DNA of 64,000 nt from Homalodisca vitripennis (GCF_021130785.1 NC_060214.1:110439001-110503000), one strand, 5' to 3'. Positions 45,176 through 57,640 are shown, counted from the stretch's first letter. Numbers and translations are program-made. Notes: generated from the letters alone by a model not told the origin.

Positions 45176-46209
45176 AATATATATTAATCAGTGAACTTTA
45201 TAAGTGTTTTGATGGGTATGAGTGAATAAACTCCTTATTAAATTGACGTTCTAAATTAGATTTATCTAAATTCTAAATTAGACAGTTATCTAAATCCATC
45301 TGCCTATGTGTTTTATTGTGTGACTTTACGTATCATGTCATTTTTGTAAATTTGAAAGAAATTTACCATACATTTTTTATAGGGTGATGTTTTAAAAGTA
45401 AACCATTGACATGATAATAACGTAGTTTTAAATTGTTCTCCAGGGATTTTCCTTCCAACGAGGTTCATGGGGGTGGGGATCCTAACCCCCCCCCCCCATA
45501 TATAAGAAATATTTCCATTTACCATAATCACAGTGTACTATATGGCAAAGTGGTGACCACCGGGGGCAACGAGATTACATTGGCATGTGGATAAATGAAC
45601 AATAACAAGTAAGGGTAACCGAGAAGTCATTTTTCGCTGTCGCCCCTGCCCACTTAGGCTCGGGCAGCGATGTTATCCCGCTTACACAGTTCCGTGCCAC
45701 ACGGCAATACCAACTTTACCGACATTAATTTCCCGCTTTATCTCTGACTTATATTGTTCTCCCCTGCTCCCCGTGTTTATTATAATATTAGGTTCCACTT
45801 CACTTTATTAGTCCGCTTTGATTATCCCCAGCCATTTAATGGAAGCACTCCAACGATTTGGTGCAGTAAAATATATTCAGTTAGGCCTTAAATTAAATGC
45901 TGATATGTCACTGATGTAAGTAAGAATATGTAATTATTGTATACGAATAGTCTTATTTACTTATATCCGCTTCTGTAAACAAAATCAAGACTTAAAATAG
46001 CCCAAAAACATAACGAATAAACTACCTAAATGTAAATAATGCAGTGGTAGATGGTTACGCATTTGTGTATGTGTTATTTTTGGATTTCTAACAATGCCAT
46101 ATATAAAAATGAAATTATTCTTTTGGTTGTGAACGCTTTATTGCTTAAAATATCGATAACGGTATAACCTTTTCATTGTTTACCAAATCCCACATCGTTT
46201 CTCTCCAAG
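45176..46209. other. Unassigned DNA
   Basis: A C-run lies at 45487-45500, and a balanced patch at 45550-45780. No gene recognised. Confidence 0.45.
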
Positions 46210-46339
46210 AACGTAGCCAGCGAGGGGGTCCAAAGGGTCCGTATCCCCCCAAATTTTCAAGGAGCTTTACTCTCTGTCCATTACGTGGAAATATCAGTTG
46301 TCTGGACCCCCTCCCCACAAATTATACCCTGGCTACGTT
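46210..46339. mobile_element. 130-bp MITE-like element
   Basis: Ends are perfect 11-bp inverted repeats, AACGTAGCCAG (46210-46220) and CTGGCTACGTT (46329-46339). A second inverted match lies inside (GAGGGGGTCC at 46222-46231 against GGACCCCCTC). No clear target-site duplication is visible, and it has no coding capacity. Confidence 0.6.
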
Positions 46340-48480
46340 ACTGTCTCTCTCATAGTTCTACTCCACTTCAGTTTTTCTTTCTATACTTTAGAGCTACTAT
46401 ATTTTCCTCACTTTTTTGTATACTATCTACCAATAAGTGTCGTTAAAAAATATAACGAAATAGTAAGAAGGCTGTGTCGGGACAGATTACTTATTCATAC
46501 TGAGCCTGTTATTTTCCTACTTCAAATGTAAGTAAGATATTATTAAAATCGCTGTCTTATTCATCAATTGAGTCATCAAATAATCAATATATTTTTATAA
46601 ATTGCGTTTTGCCCCAAGAAATGCAATGTAAAAGTTTCATTTGTATAAATCCTTTAAATACTATGTCAATAAAATGCTCCAAAACCATTCATCCAGGCCT
46701 TGCTCGAACTGCCTTATTATTGCTCATTACAGCTTCTGTATTTCACTATCGATCATTGAAACGTACAATATTACAACAATTTGTAAGTTTTTTAGGCTGT
46801 AATATGATAGGGCACGTTTCTTTTCTCTGATAAATATTCTTTATTGCTTCCTTAAATTCCATTGTTTAATTTAATTACTTTATAGCTTCGAACTTTACTG
46901 CCTGTTTCTCGTTACGCAATATACGTGGTTCGAAACCCATTTGAATTGTAACCTGTCACTTTTAGCTTTTTTGTATCGTGTAGTTATTAATAATTTAAAT
47001 ATTTTAATCGGTCTGATAGTATGGAAATTATTTACAGTATATTAATACGTAGAATGGAATTAGTATCAGTAACGTATAACTTATCTCATTATGATGCCTT
47101 CTCTGGAACTGAAATCACTTAATGATTTTCACGAATGAACAATTTTACTTCATCGAAACAGTACCTTGAGTAGAGAGTGTATAAACACTCTGATCCCTGC
47201 ACTGTTCCACAACAAATCATGTTTCTCTGGGAAAGAACATGACTGGGGAAAACATAAATCAGCTGCATTTAGCCAGCGATAGTGTCGGATCATTAGAGTT
47301 AGAAATCACATAAATAAGAGCGACACTAATTACCGTAACAGGTACGTAGACGGAGCGGTCAGCTTTATTAACATACAAGAAACATAACTGGTCAAACGAG
47401 TGATCGGCTGATATACTGGAGTCACTTCGATACATCGATTATATCGTCGATAAATCACCCGACTTGCTCTTATTGACCATCGATTAATCCGAATTACCAA
47501 TAATTTACTCCTGGAAGCCTTTGGAGTTGGACTAGATCGATTGTGTGATACATGGGTTAATTTGTGGCAGTGATTTATTCTCGATGACTACTATAGATTG
47601 TATTAGATTATAACGGAATTAAAATAATCTTCAGAGCAAGATTTAACTTAGATTGTACTCTTTGCATGTAAAGAAGGCGAGACTAGTGAACTCTAGCGGC
47701 GTTGAGCAGAACTAATTCTGAAGTAACATAACCTATAAGCCTACATTACCGCGGTCTTCTTTTAACGAGACGAACTCGCTAGCCTAGAGCTAGTTAATTA
47801 CTAAACTGCAGTAATATTGCTGAGTTTCGTACCTTCATTTCAACTGTAGTTTTCTCAATTCCCCCCCCCCAACATTTGGGCTGTAATAAAAACAGCAAGT
47901 GATTTTTCTAAACAGAAAACTCGACTAGAAGAAATCAAAACCAACACCTTCAACATCCAAGACGATTCATCCATCAGAATAGAAAGGTTAAAAGATTTCT
48001 TCTTGAAAATTCTACAAAATAGCTCAAATGGTTGATATCAGATAACAAACACAGCATTAGGAAGGTCTCCTACCATTTAATTTATCCCAATAATGCAATC
48101 CACGAAAACTAACTGACACGAAAATGGGTTTACACAGGAATTCACTTCCGCAACAATTCCAAAACTTCATCCGAGATCTCCTTGGTCGAGGATGTAGGAG
48201 AAAGAGAAAGCGCTCCAGACTTAATCAGATCGAGTTTGGAGCGATAAAATCTAGGACACACTGGCCACCTCCACTACGGAATGCTAATAATAAATTAATT
48301 TGTTTTTTGCGCCCACATGGCTTGGTGTTGAAAGCTTGTATACCCACCTTGGCAAGCGACTGGACGTCCAGCCCCCAGGTTATCCGGGTCCTCATGCATT
48401 GTATGATAATGTTATCAGGCATCATACGAATGTCTAAAGACGGATGTGCTTAGTTTGTAATGCTTGTTATCGCTGAATCA
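46340..48480. other. AT-rich DNA
   Basis: No gene or repeat recognised. Open frames at 46298-46830 and 48124-48453 are short and without domains. A C-run lies at 47861-47870. Confidence 0.45.
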
Positions 48481-48607
48481 GGATATACAGGGTGATCTAA
48501 AAATTCACCTGCCCTGATATGTTTTAAATTATAAAAGGAAAAAATGAAAATTCTCCCCCGCCCCCCAAGTATATTTCTATATCAGGAAGCTACCTTTGGG
48601 CAATTCA

Positions 48608-49255
48608 ATATGTTTAAAGGGTGTTATAAAAGACTTTTCAAGTGGAAAACCTTCTAAAATTCCATCATACGTATTACGTGTAAAACAGCAAGAATATTTT
48701 CAAGAGGCAAATATTTTATTTCTTTTGAGTTTTATCAATATTTACATCAAAAATTTAATTCGACGCACTAAAATAATTAGTTTTATTATTTGTTCCATAC
48801 CACCTAACCATTCAATAAATGATTAAATAAGTTTTGTGCAATTTGTTGAATTTTTTCAGTTTAAGTTCAATATATTCATGAGCTAACAGATTCAGTTCAG
48901 TTCAGTAATCAGTTGATGTGGTAGATTTGGATCTTTTTGAACACTTTTAATTAAAGAGTTCTATAAAGTATTTATCAAGTGAAAAACCTAAAATTCCATT
49001 AGACGTTTGAAACACCAAAAATATTTTCAGGGGCCGGATATTTTTATTTCTTTTAGTTTTATAGATACTTAAGATCTAAAATTAATTTCAACGCACTAAA
49101 ATAATTAGTTTTATTTTTCTGTTCCCTATCACGTATCCGTTTAATAAAATGATTTAATATTTTATGTGCAATTTTTGAATATTTTCTGTTCAATATGTTC
49201 TTGAGCTAACAATTCAGTTAACGTGGTAGATTTTGATGTTTTTGAACACTGTTAT
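48608..49255 (+). repeat. Two tandem copies of a ~300-340-bp AT-rich sequence
   Basis: The order AAGTGGAAAACCT or AAGTGAAAAACCT, AAAATTCCAT, AATATTTTCA, ACGCACTAAAATAATTAG, TTTTATGTGCAA or TTTTGTGCAA, GAGCTAACA and GTGGTAGATTT is repeated from about 48640 and about 48975. The upstream GATATACAGGGTGATC (48481-48496) resembles the terminus of insect transposable elements, so this may be part of an unclassified element. Confidence 0.75.
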
Positions 49256-49756
49256 TTAATGCTTCTCATTTAAAGCATTGGATGTATTTTGTTTCATTAG
49301 CATTGTAGTATGAATTAATAGAGGATAAAACTAATACCATTTTGATATATGACGTAAATGCTGTGATTTTCCAACAAGGTCATATTGTGAACAGAACTGA
49401 CTGCGAGAAAATCTCCGGTCGGACAGACGTAAGGCTCGATTCCACTCCAAGCTGACGGTTACCCAAGGAGGGGCCCGGGGCGCGAGAAACCCAGCCGGGT
49501 AATTATTTTTTGACTTTCCAAACCAGCTCAGGATCAAGCAAGCCCCCGGTAGCTGCGCCGCCGCGCCGCGCCCGCTTCTGCAGTGAAGGCCGCCTCAGGA
49601 GGTCGGGAAACACACACCCATTGCGGTATTGCAATCTTGAGTCCACAATACGTGATAGTTTGTTTCGTAGAAAATTGCGACACGAGTTGTAGGCCAAGTG
49701 ACCCGCGGTAACCTATACTCAGTAATAACCAAGGCATTGCAGTAGTGTGAGAAAAT
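49256..49756. other. Unassigned DNA with GC-rich patch 49420-49620
   Basis: The GC-rich patch has open frames on both strands but no recognisable domain. It ends against the minisatellite. Confidence 0.35.
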
Positions 49757-50206
49757 ATGAGCCTTTTTTGGGAGCAATATCAAAATATCATTCCAGAGAC
49801 TTTTTGGGGAGCAATATCAAAATATCATTCCAGAGAATTTTTTTGGAGAAATATCAAAATATCACTCCAGAGACTTTTTCGGAGCAATATCAAAATATCA
49901 TTCCAGAGCCGTTTTTGGGAGCAATATCAAAATATCATTCCAGAGAATTTTTTCGGAGCAATATCAAAATATCATTCCAGAGCCGTTTTTGGGAGCAATA
50001 TCAAAATATCATTCCAGAGACATTTTTCGGAGCAATATCAAAATATCATTCCAGAGCAGTTTTGGGAGCAATATCAAAATATCATTCCAGAGACATTTTT
50101 GGGAGAAATATCAAAATATCATTCCAGAGACGTTTTGGGAGCAATATTAAAATATAATTTCAGAGACCTTTTGGGAGCAATATCAAAATATCATTCCAGA
50201 GACTCT
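49757..50206. repeat. Minisatellite, 12 units of ~38 bp
   Basis: The unit is about 36-40 bp: GGGAGCAATATCAAAATATC followed by ATTCCAGAG and a T-run of variable length. Twelve units were counted. Two overlapping plus-strand frames stay open through it because the unit has few stops in any frame. The translated Lys/Tyr/Gln-Asn-Ile repeats therefore do not show a protein gene. Confidence 0.95.
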
Positions 50207-51415
50207 CTAACAAAGACATGCATTTTCAGCCTATAACTCCTCATGTATTTGTGGAACTTGTAACAACATAACATGAACTTGTACTTACTATTACGCCAGT
50301 ATAGTACTTACCAGAGAAATATTGCTTGGCTTTTTGCATTTTTTCGTGAACAAAATTATCTCGTAATATTCTACAATATGTTGTCAAATTCCGATCGGTT
50401 TTCTTTGCGCACCTTTCGACTATTTATTTGACACATTGGAGTCAAATGGAGTTTGACAATCACCTGAATTTTAAAAACTTTTCTGTAAAATGCTGCACTA
50501 TACAGTACTTTTATCCTATTAAAAACACGAACCTAATATTAACAATTTATTAACACGTCTGGGCAGTACAAAAATCATCACAACTTTTCAGGACAAAACT
50601 AAATTCATACGATTTTTCATGTATTCCAAATTACACATATTAAATATTTAAAAAATGTTTATTAAATTATTTCAGCAAAAGGTAAGGAGCGAATTATCTA
50701 AAAAAAACACCATCATTCTAAAAAAATGGATTGTTGCAAGATATTAATTTAAAACCTGACTAAACGTGTTTCACGTAAAACTTTACCAGATAAACTTTTT
50801 TGGGTGAATTAACTCTCCAAAAAGGGGTACCCCTCTCCACGATAGCCACCACACCAACACTCTTTAATAATTTTCGTTTACGCCAGTAAACATATTGCAC
50901 CGTTTTAAGTTTTCTCGCCACATTCAATGGGCCTCAAATTAAACTCAAAAAAATGAAAGGCAAGTGTTGTAGGTTGAATTCCAAATTTGGAGTTTGAATT
51001 ACCAAAAGGTTCACCTGAGCTGGGGTAAGCTAGCAATGAACAAAGCCGTTCAAGCGTTTCTGCACAGTAGATGTGAAAAGTAAGGAACAACTGCTTCGTA
51101 TGCAATTAGTACCTAAACTAAAGGGTTGCGTGGATTTCTTTATTTAGTAAAAGAACGTTTAAAAATATAGACTAAGCAAACAGTAAAATGCATTTGTACG
51201 CAATTTACTTGAAAAGTAACGCTAAAAATTACCTAAAATAACGAACAAAGATTTGATTAAAAGTTGTGAACGAGAACTATCATCCAAACCGATTAGTATA
51301 CCTAATACACCCCCTAATATGCCAACCAATTAGGGGCGTTTTACTGGTTCAATCAAATTTGCAGATTTGCAGAGCACGTGCTAAATTGGTCGTTCAAGCA
51401 CAATTTACGAGGAAG
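50207..51415. other. AT-rich DNA
   Basis: No gene or repeat recognised. Confidence 0.5.
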
Positions 51416-51730
51416 AACATCGAAAACGGCAGTAAAGACCGAAAACATCCCACAACTCCGACGGATGGCGCTTCATCCGTCAAACAAACCGGTGTCACCG
51501 GATTTATTACCGATTGTTTGATGTTGATCCGTTGATTTATCCGCGTCTCTGTTACTAACGGCTCCCATCAAAGTGGGCGTGGCGAGATCGCGACATCAGC
51601 TGTTTAAATCACAGCTGGGCGTATTTAAATGTGATTGTTGTCTGCGGTTAATCACCGCCATCTGTGTTTTATACCTTCAGATTGAATTGTAGACCGATAT
51701 TTCCGTTCCGAGAGCGACTAGTTACTTGCA
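51416..51730. promoter_or_regulatory. GC-richer island with GGGCGTGGC box and E-boxes
   Basis: GGGCGTGGC at 51575-51583 is followed by ATCAGCTGTTTAAATC and ACAGCTGGGC, two CAGCTG E-boxes about 20 bp apart. Upstream lie TTGTTTGATG and TTGATTTATC, homeodomain or forkhead-like sites. Non-repetitive and probably regulatory. Confidence 0.4.
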
Positions 51731-52005
51731 AGTCTTAGTTATTTCTCGTCTTGTTTATACGTCGTCATGGATTTATAAATCAATGCAGGAAATAAGACAC
51801 TATACTGTTGCAGATAGAATGTTACATATTATCAAAATAAAATGTCCACAGAAATTACCCCTTAATGCTAATATATGGAGGTTACTAAAATTTTGGACGG
51901 AAATCATTCCGTCTACTGTCATCTTGTTTTGGTTGAAGCTTGCTGTAAATGATGCATGATGCGAATGAAGACTACTTTTATGTATTGAAGATGGAGCTTG
52001 TATTG
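51731..52005. other. Unassigned DNA
   Basis: A 77-codon frame (51726-51959) has no recognisable domain. Confidence 0.4.
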
Positions 52006-52009
52006 GCTA

Positions 52010-52252
52010 CTGTTAACATATTTACATTTAAAACACATAAAGCAATACTTAAAACTTTTATTTTTGTGAGGCATTTCGATATCAAGTCTATCCTCGTCAG
52101 ACATATCACAAAGGTGTTTTGTGATCTTCGTCAGACCTTTTGTGACTTGTCTGACTGACGAACATCGCCTTGCTATCGAAAGACCTCAAAAAAAATAAAA
52201 GTTTTAAGTAGGTATTGGTTTATTTGTTTTAAATGTAATTTAAGTTAACTAG
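52010..52252. mobile_element. Inverted-repeat element made of two facing retroelement-like tails
   Basis: Arms 52010-52100 and 52155-52252 are reverse complements over about 90 bp with modest divergence. Reading outwards from the centre, each arm has CTGACGA, then TATCGAAA, a CCTCA stretch, AATAAAAGTTTTAAGT and AATGTAA or AAATGTA, with GTTAAC near the tip. The CTGACGA...GAAA order and the AATAAA match the tail of the Penelope-like insertion at 6.79 kb. The 54-bp centre contains further GTCAGAC and GTGA repeats. Confidence 0.6.
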
Positions 52253-52399
52253 TATTACGGTTATTTGCCATTGTTTTGCGTTACAACAGATTGCCTACAT
52301 GACTTTTCCAGAACTGATAACTTGCCTAGAAACGAGATTTGATAGTTATATTTAATCCACAATAATAAAAGGAGAAACAATTTTAGTATGTGCTCTTTT

Positions 52400-52672
52400 T
52401 CAATTTTCTATCAATTGCCACATCAGTCTAAGTAGTGAAAAAATGTGTAACAGCAAATAAATATCAGGAGGGAAGACAGAACCTTGCGGTACCACCGAAA
52501 TTCCCGCGGATCTCGAGTAGCCAGTGACAAAAACTGTTACAATAGTGCATCTGACAATAGGCTGATGGATGTAGTATCTGCTCCCACGAGCACCTCCTCC
52601 CCCTAGCCACCCCCTCATGCCCCCCGGGGCCCACACCTTGTCAAAGGCCCTAATGTTCCGACAAGAATGCAA
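52400..52672 (-). pseudogene. LINE reverse transcriptase relic
   Basis: The minus-strand frame contains A-F-D-K-V-W at residues 9-14, equivalent to reverse transcriptase motif A of Jockey/CR1-type LINEs. It also has V-V-P-Q-G-S-V at 60-66, motif B (G-V-P-Q-G-S-V in the family). The Gly-rich stretch between them is GC-rich and looks rearranged. The catalytic Y-x-D-D motif is not present in this frame, so only a fragment remains. Confidence 0.65.
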
Positions 52673-54340
52673 ACTGCGGGTGCCGACGCTTAACTGGACG
52701 AATGGCGTATAAAAATACTAACAGGGTCGTTCCGGATTCCCACTTTTTACAAAGGCCATAGATAACCCCGGGTCAAAAACGGAGCTTGACGTTTATTTTC
52801 GTTTTTGGCGAGTCCGTTTGAGCTCGGCGTAGTTTCTAGCGGATTATATCGGCTATAATGACACATTAAAGCGGAATGACTTTGCTAACTGTAGTTTTAA
52901 AAGTTTATTAGGCAGTCGGACAAGGGACGACTTCATCGGGATGGATCTTAAAATACATTCGCATCACCAGACTGTTATTTTGAGTACACTGGTGAATTTA
53001 GAAACCACCACGTTAAAAATATTTACGGCGATTCTTATGACCTCATCACAGATCTGTATTCCCAGTAGCTTAACGATGTCTTCAAATTTGACTTGAATGA
53101 TTACGCAATCATTGTAGGAAAATGGGCGATTTTTATATTAAATTAATATTCCATATATCGTGGGTGAGCATTTTCATGAAATGTGGTTTAATATTCAGGG
53201 AGGTATTCATTTCAATGATTTCATCACTATTTAAATGCTCTTTTTTAAGATGACTGCTATCTTTTTCAACCCCATTTTCAGAAAATATCGATTTTCATGA
53301 GGATAAAAACTAGTACACACTAAAGAAAAGTTTCTCAGATGGTACGAGTATTAACCATTTACACCCACTTTCCGAGTCTTAAAAAGTTCAAATATCCAAG
53401 CCGTCTCCAACATTGTTCCAATTGCATTTTACCCAAAATTAACTTTTATTAGTTTGCACCATAGGAATTTTTTGTTCTAATAAGTCATGAATAGTGAAAA
53501 TACATAAAATAAAATTGTGGGAGCCCTTTATGCCATAATAAAATACTATTTACCGCGATTTGTTAGGATCTCTAAAGAATAATGAAAATTATAATGTTTC
53601 AAGGGATGCGATTTAACACATTTTTAGACAATGGGCTCTAATAATTTGAGAAACACAATAAAAAAACGTTGGCATGTGTGTTTAAGAAACTTTTGATTCT
53701 TGGAAAAATATAGTTTTTGGGATAAAAGAGTTAACAAATTAGAAAACAGGTATGGGATTATCCATAAATCAAACAGAGAAATAATCCAAAGTTTTTGCAC
53801 AAAAAAAGATTCTCCCCCCCCCTCCGATGTACTAAAACTGGACAACGTATGGTAATGTTTTAATTCATGGCAGTCATACTATACATTGGTCATTTTATCA
53901 GTATATAGAGTGTAAATATATGTTGTACAGTTGTTGCCAATATGTATCGATATGTTTGAACAGAACTACATCGTTAATAATAAACACAGAATAATATACA
54001 AAGTACACTTTTTCCAGCAATTCTTCATCTGTTTTCCCTTTACTTTTAGCTTATCGAAATATGAAAAGATACACTGGTCTTATAACATTTTGAATCCCAA
54101 GACAGTTTTTAACAGTTGTGCTCAAGCAGTAAGGGAATTAAAGGGTCGAATTCCATCGTCTTCATATCACTAGAAGTTTTGTGATACTTTAACTACTGAA
54201 ATGGTAATCCAAGCCTTGAAAAACGGAGACAATGCATTTAAAGTTACAGAATAAAATTCTAGAAGCTCTGATCGCATGTCTGAGAGAGCTATTAAATACT
54301 ATAAACTCATTTGTATAGATGTATCTCTATAGAAAAGATC
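52673..54340. other. AT-rich DNA
   Basis: A GC-richer patch lies at 52720-52860. No gene recognised. Confidence 0.45.
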
Positions 54341-54344
54341 CAAG

Positions 54345-55920
54345 CCCGGTTGATAGATTGCAAGCCCGTTATCTTTTTAGCGATAAGACGTTTGACTCTG
54401 ATAGTTTTACTGATAACGCTCTAAAACTGATTATTAGTAGTTGTTAGTAATTATCTACCCTTAAGTAAGATTTGAGGGTACCCAATGTAAATTGACTGGA
54501 TAGAAGAAAAATTAATTGAATTTGTAATGTACAATCTTAATTTGTAATGTACAATGATTACGATTACTATAAATTCATTTGTATAAATGTATATCTATAG
54601 AAAAAAGTCCAAGCCTGAGCGATAGATTGCAAGCCCGTTATCTTTTTAGCGATAAGACTTTGGACTCTGATAACTTTACTGATAACGCCCTAAAACTGAT
54701 TATTAGTAGTGGTTAGTAATCTAGAATAGTGTCATAAACTTTTTAAGAATTGAGGGCACCCAATGGAAATTGACTGGATAAAAATAAACATGAAATGAAT
54801 CTGTAATGTACAATCTCAATTTGTAATGTGCAATGAATACTCATTTGTATAGATGTATTTCTATAGAAAAAAGTCCAAGACCGAGTAATAGATTGCAAAC
54901 CCGTTATCTTTTTAGCGATAAGATAAGATAAGAAATTGAGGTTACTCAATGAACATTGACTGGATAAAAGAAAAACAAAATGAATTTGTAATGTGCAATG
55001 AATACTCATTTGTATAGATGTATTTCTATAGAAAAAAGATCCAAGCCGACTGATAGATTGCAAGCCCGTTATCTTTTTAGCGATAAGATAAGATAAGAAT
55101 TGAGGTTACTCAATGAACATTGACTGGATAAAAAAGAAAAACAAAATGAATTTGTAATGTACAATCTCAATTTGTAATGTGCAATGAATACTCATTTGTA
55201 TAGATGTATTTCTATAGAAAAAGATCCAAGCCGACTGATAGATTGCAAGCCCGTTATCTTTTTAGCGATAAGATAAGATAAGAATTGAGGTTACTCAATG
55301 AACATTGACTGGATAAAAGAAAAACAAAATGAATTTGTAATGTACAATCTCAATTTGTAATGTGCAATGAATACTCATTTGTATAGATGTATTTCTATAG
55401 AAAAAAGTCCAAGTCCGAGTGATAGATTGCAAAACCCGTTATCTTTTTAGCGGTAAGATAAGATAAGAATTGAGGTTACTTAATGAAACATTGACTGGAT
55501 AAAAGAAAAACAAAATGAATCTGTAATGTACAATCTCAATTTGTAATGTGCAATGAATACTCATTTGTATAGATGTATTTCTATAGAAAAAAGTCCAAGT
55601 CCGAGTGATAGATTGCAAACCCGTTATCTTTTTAGCGATAAGATAAGATAAGAATTGAGGTTACTCAATGAACATTGACTGGATAAAAGAAAAAATGAAA
55701 TGAATCTGTAATGTACAATCTCAATTTATAATGTGCAATGAATACTATTAACTCATTTATATAGATGTATTTCTATAGAAAAAAGTCCAAGTCCGAGTGA
55801 TAGATTGCAAGCCCGTTATCTTTTTAGCGATAAGACTAAGATAAGATAAGATAAGAATTGAGGTTACTCAATGAAGATTAACTGGATAAAAGAAAAATGA
55901 AATGAATTTGTAATGTACAA
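54345..55920. repeat. Satellite-like array, eight ~165-268-bp units rich in GATA sites
   Basis: CCCGTTATCTTTTTAGCG recurs at about 54367, 54634, 54900, 55066, 55252, 55436, 55620 and 55815. The first two units carry an extra ~80-bp segment; the later six are nearly uniform at about 186 bp. Later units contain tandem GATAAG. Twenty GATAAG cores were counted across the array. The array ends abruptly at a GC-rich unique segment at 55920. Confidence 0.95.
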
Positions 55921-56480
55921 TCTCTTCCTAAGCGCAGCCATATTGTGCATCATCCAGCGGTAATCGATGTGAGCAAAGTCGGGTCGGGGAAAAAGAACGA
56001 GTTGAAATTAAAATTCACTCGGGACATGCATCGTGTACGTGAACAGCCTCACAATCGAGCAGGTCGTGTGAAACGGTGTGATAAATAAGAATTCGATTAA
56101 TTAAAGTGAACGGCGGAGAAGAACGGCTCCAGACAGCGTCTGGGAACAATTAAAAATTCTATTCCCATTTCGATAAATTAAGATGGCGGTCGGCCATATT
56201 ATTAATACGGTTAGCACTGTATTAGTGGTCCTTTTGGCTGAGGAGCGGGCCACGCCCCCTCACCGGTTGTCTGTTTGTTTGTCTGATTGTTTGTTCGGTC
56301 CCGCACCTTTGTCTACGTCCTGTGCTAACTGGCGACCGTTTGTTATGCGGTAATTTCGGAGCGATTTCGTAACACGCGAGTCTTTTGTGGGTTTCTATTC
56401 GGTAACTGTGGTAGGATCACTGCTTACAGAACAGTTGTAGGTTGGAAAGATCCAAATTCGAGGGATTTCAGTGGAGTTTT
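55921..56480. promoter_or_regulatory. Unique GC-richer island with GCCACGCCC box
   Basis: Non-repetitive sequence with GCCACGCCC at 56249-56257, homeodomain-like AATTAAAAATTC and CGATTAATTAAAG, and two GGCCATATTATT or GCCATATTGTG-like sites. No coding domain. Composition and motif density suggest an enhancer or promoter. Confidence 0.4.
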
Positions 56481-57150
56481 ACAAAGATGAGACGAACCTA
56501 CTGAGGTTTCTCCACATCATATCGAAAATATCATAACGTAGTTCGAAAAATTGGAAAAATTTTCCTTTGTTGAAGATTTGGTTTATAATCTCAATTATTT
56601 ACAATACAGGGGGAAATTTTACATTGAAGAAAATGATGTGTTTACACGAAAAGTGAGTGTTTAAACAATTATTTTTCATCCACGTATTAAGTTAGTACCT
56701 TTTTCTGCCTTCTTGGGAGTTATCCTAAGAGCCTGTTGTTGTAATATATGAAGTGTCCCTTATAAGAACAATGATAAAGTTTATGTATTTTTTGTATTTT
56801 TTTATTGTAGCGTTATGCATTTAAAATTATGTGTTATTTTAAGGATATCATTTTTTTAACATGTGTATGTTTTTTATTTTTTTAAAGCTTGAGGTTTTTT
56901 CTGAATTACCAATAAAATATCGAAAAGACTAAAAAGCGTATAGATACTCATTTAGTTTCAAATAAAAGACTTCCGACATTTTACGATTAAAAATTAAGTC
57001 GTAAAAGTGCATGTGGTTTAACATTGTTTTTAATGGTTTCTATAAAGGTTCAACCAGAAACGTTGCGCAATCTTCTCTGACATGTATTCGTGGAATGTTT
57101 TAACGAATAAGGCTCAATCATTACATTGATTATTAAATTTCATCCTTGGC
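56481..57150. other. AT-rich DNA
   Basis: No gene or repeat recognised. Confidence 0.5.
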
Positions 57151-57640
57151 AGAAATATATGGGATGACGTCACGTTGAACAAAGATCACTCTGGGGACCA
57201 TAATTGTCACCTGGGGTCATCTGAAAGAGTGTACGTGAATGGCACTCTACCAGATCACTCGAGTGCTACTGACGGGCGTGGCCGCAGGCACGGCAAGCAC
57301 TCTAGGAGCGCGTCACTCTAGGAGCCTATAAATCGTCATTGTTGCCGTCCTGGGCGAGCGCGCGCCGCGACTGCGCTGGCTACTCGGGGAGTAAATCACT
57401 GCACAAACACGAATTAATCTTTCCTTGTCAACGCGCCTGTACTTGCCGGAGCTTGTGGCTGGGTGCTTCTAATGGAAACCACCCAGTGCCCCCCCCCTCC
57501 CCCCACAACCCCCTCTCTCCCACTGCGAACTGTGGGAAAACAAAGGGTAAGAACTCGCTCCTCCGAGAGGCGATATATCGTCAGACAGTCGCCGCCCATT
57601 TATTGTTGCGAGGCTTCTAGAAGGCAGCCTCCGGTTGGAA
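57151..57640 (+). promoter_or_regulatory. GC-rich island with TATA box and splice-donor-like site
   Basis: GGGCGTGGC at 57274-57282 lies upstream of TATAAAT at 57327-57333, which would place a start near 57358. A good donor, GTAAGA, at 57546 could end a noncoding first exon. There is no clear initiator at the right spacing, and the open frames here begin without ATG. Alternative promoter or enhancer of a neighbouring gene is possible. Confidence 0.35.

Noticed and set aside
49757..50206. CRISPR-like regular repeats
   Set aside because: Units are contiguous with no unique spacers, in a eukaryotic setting; it is a minisatellite.
57339..57620. Pro-rich open frame following the TATA box
   Set aside because: It begins without ATG and overlaps other open frames in C-rich DNA.
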